Assembly (NCBI GenBank): GCA_002413045.1
Contig: DHWF01000059.1
Location: 1-7,277, forward strand
DNA from: Chloroflexi bacterium UBA5189
GTDB lineage: Bacteria; Chloroflexota; Limnocylindria; Limnocylindrales; CSP1-4
Length of the DNA stretch: 7,277 nucleotides
Reading direction: 5' to 3'
Below are positions 1 to 5,246 of the stretch, piece after piece. A program made the position numbers and the translations under genes. A model generated the notes under the pieces. That model saw only the letters and a list, made by a program, of their open reading frames with translations, had not been told where the DNA came from and did not search any database. Every line of letters starts with the position of its first letter. Position 1 is the stretch's first letter.

Positions 1-458
1 CGCTCGCCGTTGCGCTCGTACTCGCGGGCGACGTTGAACGCGAACGCGGTGGACGTGCCGAACTGGTCGACCTGGACGGAGTGGTCGATGACAAGGTCCG
101 CCGGGACGAGTGGATTCACGCGCGCGGGATCGCCGCCGAGCTCGGCCATGGCGTCGCGCATCGCGGCGAGATCGACGATCGCGGGCACGCCCGTGAAGTC
201 CTGGAGCAGGACCCGTGAGGGCATGAACGGGACCTCGGCCTCCGTCGTCGAGCCGGGGCGCCACGATGCGAGCGTCTCCACGTCCGACCGATCGATCAAC
301 CCGCCGCCGGCGTTCCGGAGCGCGTTCTCGAGCAGGATCTTGAGCGTGACGGGGGCATGCTCGAGGTCGATCAGGTCGCCGAGCGCGGCCAACCGCCAGT
401 AGTCCGGGAGGCCCGTGCCGAGCGACGCACGGGCTCCGAAGGGATCTGGGCGTGGCAC
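1..458 (-). CDS. acnA: Aconitate hydratase (AcnA/IRP1-type), N-terminal part only
   Basis: The enzyme interconverts citrate and isocitrate through cis-aconitate in the TCA cycle, in the cytoplasm, using a 4Fe-4S cluster. Reading from 458 leftward gives 152 residues before the window edge. The N-terminus begins DPFGAR (residues 5-10), a common opening of AcnA proteins. Further family landmarks follow: the KILLENALR stretch (40-48), PSRVLLQDFTGVPA (80-93), and DHSVQVDQFG (125-134) leading into FNVAREYERN. The cluster-binding cysteines lie farther along and are outside the window, so activity cannot be judged. The start is a GTG at 458-456, chosen because it sits just before the conserved opening and has a GAGG (468-471) nine bases upstream. 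The gene is divergent from the DUF2520 gene, with only 78 bases between the two starts. At residues 36-38 the usual serine-containing motif before KILLEN reads PVT, a minor variation. Identification is firm; only completeness is unknown. Confidence 0.95.
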   Translation of the reverse strand, partial: MPRPDPFGARASLGTGLPDYWRLAALGDLIDLEHAPVTLKILLENALRNAGGGLIDRSDVETLASWRPGSTTEAEVPFMPSRVLLQDFTGVPAIVDLAAMRDAMAELGGDPARVNPLVPADLVIDHSVQVDQFGTSTAFAFNVAREYERNGE

Positions 459-536
459 GCTGGCGAACCTCGGCGCTGGATAGACTCGACGCGTGGAATC
501 GTACCCCCAGTCGGGCGGGCAGCCGCCCTCCTGCCC
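459..536. promoter_or_regulatory. Divergent control region between acnA and the DUF2520 gene
   Basis: These 78 bases must hold the promoters for both directions unless control lies inside the genes. On the plus strand TAGACT at 481-486 matches the -10 consensus at four of six bases and lies six bases before a GTG at 493; no good -35 is visible. On the minus strand TACGAT (498-503 read in reverse) also matches four of six, again without a clear -35, and would give an acnA leader of about 35 nt. A perfect 6-bp inverted repeat, GGGCGG/CCGCCC at 513-518 and 523-528 with a 4-base loop, ends eight bases before the ATG at 537. No Shine-Dalgarno sequence precedes that ATG. Promoter assignments rest on short motif matches only. 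Confidence 0.35.
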
Positions 537-540
537 ATGA
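493..540 (+). CDS. Possible 15-codon upstream ORF (leader peptide candidate)
   Basis: A GTG at 493 opens a 15-codon frame (reading MESYPQSGGQPPSCP) that ends at a TGA (538-540) overlapping the ATG of the DUF2520 gene in an ATGA arrangement. The GTG lies six bases after the TAGACT hexamer at 481-486, the spacing expected if transcription begins at the start codon itself. By my count 13 of its 15 codons end in G or C, similar to real genes here, while the DUF2520 frame over the same bases is less biased. The 513-528 hairpin falls inside it. It could be a coupling or regulatory leader, the true N-terminus of the DUF2520 protein if a base was lost or gained near 530-540, or chance. No family is recognisable in so short a peptide. 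Confidence 0.3.
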   Translation: MESYPQSGGQPPSCP

Positions 541-1553
541 AGGCGTGGCGCGGCGACGCCGCCCCGCCCGGTTCGCAGCACGAGACCCCGGACGCGGCCG
601 CGCTCGAGGAGCTCCGCCGGCGCGGGATCGAGCTCGATCCGGAGGCGGCCGGCCACGAGCATCCGCACCGGCACTCTGTGCCCGGCGAGCCGCCGCTGAT
701 CGGGATCGTCGGAGCGGGCGCGGTCGGGACGGCGCTTGGGGCAGCGCTCCACCGGGCCGGCTGGCCGGTCGTGGCGGTCGCCTCACGGGACGAGGCCCGC
801 CGGGAGCGCTTTCGTGGTCTCGTTCCCGGCGCTCGGGGCTTCGCCGAGGCGGCGGCGATCCTCGACGAGGTCGAGCTGATCATCCTGGCCGTGCCGGACG
901 ACGCGGTCGAGCAGCTCGCGGGCGAGCTCCGCCTGTACGGCGGGCAGGCGCTGGTCCACACGTCGGGTGTCCTCGGCGCGGAGGTCCTCGAGCCGGCGCG
1001 TGCGGCAGGGACCCAGATCGGCGCCTTCCACCCGCTCGTTGCCTTCGCCGATACGGAGCGCGCCATCGCCGCACTCCACGGCGCCACGGTCGCGGTCGAG
1101 GGCGACGACCAGCTCGCCTCGCTCCTCGGCGACATGGCCGAGGCGATCGGCGCCACCGCGGTCCGGCTGGCGCCGGGGAGCAAGGCCGCCTATCACGCCG
1201 CGGCCGTCCTCGCGGCCGGCGGCTTCGACGCGCTCCTCGACGCGATCGCCGAGCTCGGCGCCGCTGCAGGCCTCGACGAGCAGGGCTCCCTCGCGGTCTA
1301 CGGCGGCCTCATCGAGCAGACGCTTGGCAACGCCCGGGCTCTCGGAATCCGCGCCGCACTCACCGGCCCGATGACCCGCGGCGACGTCGGCACCCTGGCG
1401 CGGCACCTCGATGCGCTGGCCCGGCTCGCCCCGGGCGTCCTGCCGCTCTATCGCGCGGCGGCCGAGCGCGAGATCACGCTCGCGGAATCGCGGGGCTCGC
1501 TGGCCCCGGAAGCCGCCAAATCCATGCGCAGCTTGCTTGCGATGGCGGGTTGA
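537..1553 (+). CDS. Rossmann-like and DUF2520 domain protein (putative NAD(P)-dependent oxidoreductase)
   Basis: A 338-residue cytoplasmic protein with a nucleotide-binding Rossmann domain followed by a helical C-terminal domain of the DUF2520 type. The dinucleotide-binding loop GAGAVG is at residues 59-64 after a hydrophobic strand. The strand ending LAVPDD, the HTSG motif (141-144) and the FHPL motif (164-167) follow. The C-terminal domain opens with GSKAAYHAAAVLAAGG from residue 214, carrying the Lys (216) and His (220) typical of this family. The substrate is not known from sequence; the fold is that of ProC, 6-phosphogluconate and ketopantoate reductases. Members are usually near 290 residues, so about 47 N-terminal residues are extra and look disordered (rich in Ala, Pro, His, Glu). 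Strong G/C third positions begin right at 537, which favours that ATG over the in-frame GTG at 678, although 678 would give the usual length (291 residues). No Shine-Dalgarno precedes either. Family assignment is firm; the start and the reaction are not. Confidence 0.85.
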   Translation: MKAWRGDAAPPGSQHETPDAAALEELRRRGIELDPEAAGHEHPHRHSVPGEPPLIGIVGAGAVGTALGAALHRAGWPVVAVASRDEARRERFRGLVPGARGFAEAAAILDEVELIILAVPDDAVEQLAGELRLYGGQALVHTSGVLGAEVLEPARAAGTQIGAFHPLVAFADTERAIAALHGATVAVEGDDQLASLLGDMAEAIGATAVRLAPGSKAAYHAAAVLAAGGFDALLDAIAELGAAAGLDEQGSLAVYGGLIEQTLGNARALGIRAALTGPMTRGDVGTLARHLDALARLAPGVLPLYRAAAEREITLAESRGSLAPEAAKSMRSLLAMAG

Positions 1554-1564
1554 CGCGCTACCAT
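1537..1564 (+). promoter_or_regulatory. Candidate promoter overlapping the end of the DUF2520 gene
   Basis: TTGCGA (1537-1542) and TACCAT (1559-1564) each match the -35 and -10 consensus at four of six bases, separated by 16 bp. They straddle the TGA of the DUF2520 gene. Transcription would begin near 1571-1572, seven bases after the -10 and exactly at an ATG (1572), and would read into the Nudix-gcv operon through a leader of about 300 nt. A separate TTGACG at 1550-1555 looks like a -35 but has no matching -10 at 16-18 bp. The call is based on motif and spacing only. Confidence 0.35.
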
Positions 1565-1873
1565 GAATCCGATGGAGCACAGCATCACGGCCAAATACGC
1601 GGCGCGACCCGCCGCCCGGTTTCCACGCGCCTCGAACGGTAGCCGCCAGCGACGCCTGGGACTCGGTGTCGCCCGCGCATTCAGCCCGGCCCCGACGCGC
1701 CTGACCGTGCTCCTGCGAGACCAGCCCTCGCCGCTGGCGCATCTCCGCCGCGACCCCCGATCCATCGCCGCGACGAGACCAGTCAGACGCGCCGACGGGC
1801 GCCTTCGGCCGGCGTTCGCGCTCACGTGGGGCCGGTCGCTGGCGCCGCGCCATCCGAGCGCCCACGTGGCGCC
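1554..1873 (+). other. 320-nt stretch without a convincing gene; probable operon leader
   Basis: No recognisable protein lies between the DUF2520 stop and the Nudix start. An open frame runs from the ATG at 1572 to a TGA at 1884-1886 (104 codons, Arg/Pro/Ala-rich). Its third positions are about 84% G/C by my count, but its second positions are also high (about 68%), which is not the pattern of the neighbouring genes, and it matches no family I know. The stretch holds a perfect hairpin, GCGGCG (1599-1604) and CGCCGC (1610-1615) with a 5-base loop, not followed by a T run. I looked for the conserved core of a glycine riboswitch, which often controls gcvT, and for tRNA-like or T-box elements, and saw none. 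It may be a long 5' leader or simply spacer. Confidence 0.4.
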
Positions 1874-2326
1874 GTGGCGCGCCTGAGGTCGGCGCTCGCC
1901 ACTTCCGCCGGCGGGATCGTCGTCAGCTCCCAGCAGGATCGGATCTCGCTCGTCGTGGGCATGCGTCGCCGCGGCCGGGACGCCGTGACCTGGACCCTGC
2001 CAAAGGGCACGCCCGATCCCGGTGAGAGCCTCGAGGAGACCGCCATCCGCGAGGTGACCGAGGAGACCGGGCTGGAGGTCCGGATCGTCGAGCCCCTGTC
2101 GGCGATCGAGTACGTGTTCGTCCAGGATGGCGCGCGCATCCGCAAGACGGTCCACTACTTCCTCATGGAGCCAACCGGCGGTGACCTGTCCCGCCACGAT
2201 GTGGAGTTCGAACGCGTGCGGTGGATCCCGTTCGACGAGGCGGGCTCCCTGTTGAGCTTCGCCACGGAGCGGGAGCTGGTCGCGGCCGCGGCGGCCCGAC
2301 TCGCCGCAGCGGGTTCGCCCTCGTGA
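1874..2326 (+). CDS. Nudix hydrolase, diadenosine-polyphosphate-hydrolase-like
   Basis: A 150-residue cytoplasmic Nudix protein. These enzymes hydrolyse nucleoside diphosphates linked to another group, using divalent metal. The Nudix box is complete at residues 45-67: G45, E51, then REVTEETGL (59-67) with the metal-binding glutamates E60, E63 and E64. Around it, SAGGIVV near the start, WTLPKG just before the box, and KTVHYFLM after it resemble the bacterial Ap4A hydrolase subgroup, including Aquifex-type enzymes as I remember them. Substrate choice within Nudix cannot be settled from sequence. The GTG at 1874 is chosen because third-position G/C bias rises there and ARLRSALATSAGG is a usual Nudix opening; an in-frame GTG at 1826 would add 16 poorly biased codons. 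Neither has a Shine-Dalgarno. Its TGA overlaps the gcvT GTG by four bases, so it is the first gene of the glycine cleavage operon. Confidence 0.87.
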   Translation: MARLRSALATSAGGIVVSSQQDRISLVVGMRRRGRDAVTWTLPKGTPDPGESLEETAIREVTEETGLEVRIVEPLSAIEYVFVQDGARIRKTVHYFLMEPTGGDLSRHDVEFERVRWIPFDEAGSLLSFATERELVAAAAARLAAAGSPS

Positions 2327-3456
2327 GCGACGCCGAGGAGGGAGCCGCGGCGAGCTCGGACCAGCTCCACGAGACCGCGCTGATCGACATCCACCGCGCG
2401 CTCGGCGGGCGCCTCATCGAGTTCGGCGGCTGGCTGATGCCGGTCCAGTACACCGGCATCCTGGACGAGCATCGGGCCGTCCGCGAGCGAGCCGGGCTGT
2501 TCGACCTGTCGCACATGGGCGAGCTGTTCGTCGAGGGCGACGATGCCGGCGACGCGCTCGCCGCGGCGCTCATCACGGATCCCAGGACGCTGGCGGTCGG
2601 GCGCGCCCAGTACTCGATGATCGTCGCGCCGGACGGTGGGGTGATCGACGACCTGATCGTGTACCGGCTCGGAACGCATCGGTTCCTCGTCGTCGCCAAC
2701 GCGAGCAATGCGCCCGTCGTGTCGGAGGAGCTGGCACGCCGGATCAGTGGCTGGCGCGCGATCCTGGACGACCGCTCGCTGGCGACCTCGCTCGTCGCGA
2801 TCCAGGGGCCGCTGGCCGCCGGCATCCTCGCCCAGCTGACCGACATCGATCTGGCGGCACTGCGGTATTACGCCATCGCGGAGGGCCACGTCGCGGCGAT
2901 CCCGGCACTCGTCGCGCGGACGGGCTACACGGGCGAGGACGGCTTCGAGGTGTTCGTCGACTGGGAGCGCGGCCCGGAGATCTGGGAGGCGCTCGTGGCG
3001 CTCGGGAAGTCGGCGGACGTCATCGCCTGCGGCCTCGGCGCGCGGGACACGCTCCGCCTCGAGGCGGGCATGCCCCTCTATGGCAACGAGCTCGACCGCC
3101 AGACCAACCCGTTCGATGCCGGCCTCGGGCGCGTCGTCAAGCTCGAGAAGCCCGGCGATTTCGTCGGTCGCGACGCGCTCGAGCGCGTGGCCCGCGACGG
3201 CCCGACGAAGCGCCTCGTGGGCATGATCATCACGGGCCGCGGCATCGCCCGCCACGGCTACCCGGTCGATGCGGGAGAGCAGCGCACCGGCGTCGTCACC
3301 AGCGGCACCCACTCCCCGACGTTGGGCAAGCCGATCGCAATGGCCTACGTCGCGCCCGGCGATGGCGAGCCGGGTACGATACTGAACGTCGAGATTCGCG
3401 AGCAGCCGGTCTCCGCGGAGGTCGTGCCGCTGCCGTTCTACAAGCGGGAGCGATAG
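2323..3456 (+). CDS. gcvT: Glycine cleavage system T protein (aminomethyltransferase)
   Basis: GcvT takes the aminomethyl group carried on the lipoyl arm of H protein, releases ammonia and forms 5,10-methylene-tetrahydrofolate. The 377-residue product is about the usual size (360-370) with a short acidic, Ala/Ser-rich N-terminal extension of some 13 residues. Family landmarks in order are EFGGWLMPVQY (33-43), FDLSHMGE (60-67), GGVIDDLIVY (105-114) containing the Asp pair with the catalytic aspartate, RTGYTGEDGFE (199-209) and GLGARDTLRLEAGMPLYGNE (237-256). No key residue appears to be missing. The start is GTG at 2323, overlapping the Nudix stop as GTGA; no clear Shine-Dalgarno precedes it, so translation is probably coupled to the Nudix gene. 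gcvH follows after 11 bases. Confidence 0.96.
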   Translation: MSDAEEGAAASSDQLHETALIDIHRALGGRLIEFGGWLMPVQYTGILDEHRAVRERAGLFDLSHMGELFVEGDDAGDALAAALITDPRTLAVGRAQYSMIVAPDGGVIDDLIVYRLGTHRFLVVANASNAPVVSEELARRISGWRAILDDRSLATSLVAIQGPLAAGILAQLTDIDLAALRYYAIAEGHVAAIPALVARTGYTGEDGFEVFVDWERGPEIWEALVALGKSADVIACGLGARDTLRLEAGMPLYGNELDRQTNPFDAGLGRVVKLEKPGDFVGRDALERVARDGPTKRLVGMIITGRGIARHGYPVDAGEQRTGVVTSGTHSPTLGKPIAMAYVAPGDGEPGTILNVEIREQPVSAEVVPLPFYKRER

Positions 3457-3460
3457 GAGG
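3455..3460 (+). promoter_or_regulatory. Shine-Dalgarno AGGAGG for gcvH
   Basis: A full AGGAGG begins inside the gcvT stop codon and lies seven bases before the gcvH ATG. It fixes the gcvH start and suggests stronger initiation than for gcvT, in keeping with H protein being a carrier needed by all other components. Confidence 0.85.
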
Positions 3461-3467
3461 GCAGCGG

Positions 3468-3848
3468 ATGGTCCCCGCGGACCTGCACTACACCAAGGAT
3501 CACGAGTGGGTCCGGGTCGATGGCGACACGGCGACCATCGGCGTGACCGACTTCGCGGCGCACCAGCTCGGGGACGTCGTCTTCGTTGACCTGCCCGCGA
3601 CCGGTCGGACGATCGAGCAGTTCGCGACGTTCGGCGTCGTCGAGTCGGTGAAGGCCGTCAGCGACCTGTACGCGCCGGTCTCGGGCGAGGTCGTTGCGGT
3701 CAATGGCGACCTGGCGTCGCAGCCCGAGCTCGTCAACAGCGACCCGTTCGGCAAGGGCTGGATGATCCGGGTTCGCGTGTCCGACTCGGCACAGGTCGAC
3801 GGCCTGCTCGACGCCGCCGCGTACGAGCACCTGACTGCGGAGGCCTGA
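3468..3848 (+). CDS. gcvH: Glycine cleavage system H protein (lipoyl carrier)
   Basis: GcvH is the small lipoylated shuttle that carries the aminomethyl intermediate from P protein to T protein and is reoxidised by L protein. The product is 126 residues, the normal length. It opens with the typical YTKDHEWVRV (residues 8-17), followed by GVTDFAAHQLGDVVFVDLP (25-43). The lipoylation site lies in the ESVKAVSDLYAPVSGEV stretch, with the modified lysine at residue 62. The C-terminal part contains the usual NSDPFGKGWMIRV segment. The start ATG at 3468 has an AGGAGG seven bases upstream. The gcvPA frame begins six bases after its TGA and in the same reading frame. No lipoyl synthase or ligase gene is in the window. 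Confidence 0.97.
   Translation: MVPADLHYTKDHEWVRVDGDTATIGVTDFAAHQLGDVVFVDLPATGRTIEQFATFGVVESVKAVSDLYAPVSGEVVAVNGDLASQPELVNSDPFGKGWMIRVRVSDSAQVDGLLDAAAYEHLTAEA
3839..3843 (+). promoter_or_regulatory. Shine-Dalgarno GGAGG supporting the TTG start of gcvPA
   Basis: GGAGG lies in the last codons of gcvH, eleven bases before the TTG at 3855. It supports TTG as the gcvPA start; the next in-frame ATG, at 3894, would remove the conserved N-terminus. Confidence 0.65.
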
Positions 3849-3854
3849 CCGACC

Positions 3855-5246
3855 TTGGCCTATGGCCCGCACACGCCGGCGGACCGCCGGCGGATGCTCG
3901 CGTCCCTCGGGATGCAGAGCGTCGACGAGCTCTTCGCGGACATCCCGCCCGCGCTTCGCTCGACGCCGCTGCGCCTCGACCCGCCCGAGTCCGAGCAGGT
4001 CCTGATGGGCCGGCTCGCCAATCTCGCGGGCAGGAATCGGGTCGATCTCGCGTCGTTCCTCGGCGCCGGCGCCTACCGCCACTTCTCGCCGCCGATGGTC
4101 GACCACATGCTGCTCCGGGGGGAGTGGTACACGGCCTACACCCCCTACCAGCCGGAGGTCAGCCAGGGCACGCTGCAGAGCATCTATGAGTACGAGTCGC
4201 TCATCGCCGAGCTGACCGGCCTCGACGTCGTGTCCGCGTCGCACTACGACGGCGCCGCAGCGACGGCTGAGGCGGCGCTCATGACCTGCCGGGCCACCGC
4301 CCGCGACCGCGTCCTCGTGAGCCGCGCCGTCCACCCGCACTACCGAGAGGTGCTCACGACGTACTTCCACGGCGCGGGCCTGCAAGTCGAGGACATTCCG
4401 CTCGTCGAGGACGGGCCGGCCGCCGGGACGACGGATCTCGCGCACCTCGAGCGGGCGCTCGCCGACGCCGACCATCCGGTTGCCGGCGTCGTCCTGCCGC
4501 AGCCGTCGTTCTATGGCCTCCTCGAGCCGATGGCCGAGGCCGCCCGGCTCGCCCACGCGGCCGGCGCGCTGTTCGTGGCCGTCATCGAGCCGGTGTCGCT
4601 GGCGGTGCTGGCACCACCTGGTGCGTACGGCGCCGACATCGCGGCAGGCGAGGGGCAATCCCTCGGCATCCCGCCGCAGTACGGCGGCCCGTACCTCGGG
4701 ATCCTCGCCTGCACCGACGCCCTCGTGCGCCAGATCCCGGGCCGCCTGGTCGGCATGACGACCGACACGGATGGCAAGCGGGCCTATGTCATGACGCTCC
4801 AGGCGCGCGAGCAGCACATCCGGCGCGAGAAGGCGGCCAGCAACATCTGCACCAACCAGACCCTGCTCGCGCTGGCCGCGACGGTCTGGCTCGCGGCCCT
4901 TGGCCCGCACGGACTGCGGGACGTCGCCGCGCTCGGGGCGGCGAAGGCCGCCGAGCTCGAGGCGGCGCTCGCGGCGGTCGGCGTCGCGCGCCTGCACGCG
5001 GGCGCGTATCTCAACGAATACGTCGTCCGCGTCCCGAACCCGGTCGCCGTCCATCGCGAGCTGCTCGGCAACGGGGTCCTCGCCGGCCTGGTCCTCGCCG
5101 AGGCCGTCCCCGACGAGCCGAGCGTCGCCGAGGGCCTCCTCGTGTGCGCGACCGAGGTCACCACCACGGACGAGATCTCCGCGTTCGCCCGGCAGCTGCA
5201 GAGTGCCCTCGCGGTGACGGCGCATCCCGTCGGAGGTGCGGCGTGA
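3855..5246 (+). CDS. gcvPA: Glycine dehydrogenase (decarboxylating) subunit 1, P protein alpha chain
   Basis: This is the N-terminal half of the P protein, made as a separate chain in organisms with a heterotetrameric glycine decarboxylase. It pairs with GcvPB, which carries the PLP lysine. The product has 463 residues, close to the usual 440-450. Landmarks are the opening PHTPADRRRMLASLG (5-19), RHFSPP (75-80), WYTAYTPYQPEVSQGTLQ (from 91), YDGAAATAEA (from 131) and GEGQSLGIPPQYGGPYLG (265-282). It starts at TTG 3855; an ATG at 3862 is out of frame, and the TTG keeps the conserved N-terminus. It lies six bases after gcvH in the same frame. Its TGA overlaps the GTG of gcvPB by four bases, so the two chains are probably made in a coupled way that helps balance them. 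Confidence 0.96.
   Translation: MAYGPHTPADRRRMLASLGMQSVDELFADIPPALRSTPLRLDPPESEQVLMGRLANLAGRNRVDLASFLGAGAYRHFSPPMVDHMLLRGEWYTAYTPYQPEVSQGTLQSIYEYESLIAELTGLDVVSASHYDGAAATAEAALMTCRATARDRVLVSRAVHPHYREVLTTYFHGAGLQVEDIPLVEDGPAAGTTDLAHLERALADADHPVAGVVLPQPSFYGLLEPMAEAARLAHAAGALFVAVIEPVSLAVLAPPGAYGADIAAGEGQSLGIPPQYGGPYLGILACTDALVRQIPGRLVGMTTDTDGKRAYVMTLQAREQHIRREKAASNICTNQTLLALAATVWLAALGPHGLRDVAALGAAKAAELEAALAAVGVARLHAGAYLNEYVVRVPNPVAVHRELLGNGVLAGLVLAEAVPDEPSVAEGLLVCATEVTTTDEISAFARQLQSALAVTAHPVGGAA
5232..5237 (+). promoter_or_regulatory. Shine-Dalgarno GGAGGT for gcvPB
   Basis: GGAGGT lies within the last codons of gcvPA, five bases before the GTG at 5243. It fixes that GTG as the gcvPB start in preference to the in-frame ATG at 5264. 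Confidence 0.8.

Noticed and set aside
10..402. Open frame of 130 codons on the plus strand
   Set aside because: It is antisense to the aconitase N-terminus, which is conserved in sequence.
1599..1615. Hairpin after the DUF2520 gene as a terminator
   Set aside because: The stem is perfect but has only 6 bp and no T run follows.
452..1642. Arg-rich open frame of 396 codons on the plus strand
   Set aside because: It is out of frame with the DUF2520 gene across its whole length and reads as a GC-rich shadow.
1554..1873. Glycine riboswitch upstream of the gcv genes
   Set aside because: The conserved core motifs of that riboswitch are not visible in this stretch or just before gcvT.
1572..1886. 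104-codon open frame from a possible leaderless ATG
   Set aside because: Not called as a gene: second positions are too G/C-rich for a typical protein here, composition is Arg/Pro/Ala-rich, no family is recognised, and it runs into the Nudix frame. Described under the 1554-1873 stretch.
2155..3312. Open frame of 385 codons on the minus strand
   Set aside because: It is antisense to gcvT, with Arg/Ala/Asp-rich composition and no motif.
3374..3379. TACGAT within the end of gcvT as a possible internal promoter for gcvH
   Set aside because: No acceptable -35 at 16-18 bp, and gcvH already has a strong Shine-Dalgarno in an operon context.
3438..5225. Open frame of 595 codons on the minus strand
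   Set aside because: It lies antisense to gcvH and gcvPA, is rich in Arg, Gly, Asp and Val with no domain, and is the expected mirror of high-GC codon use on the other strand.
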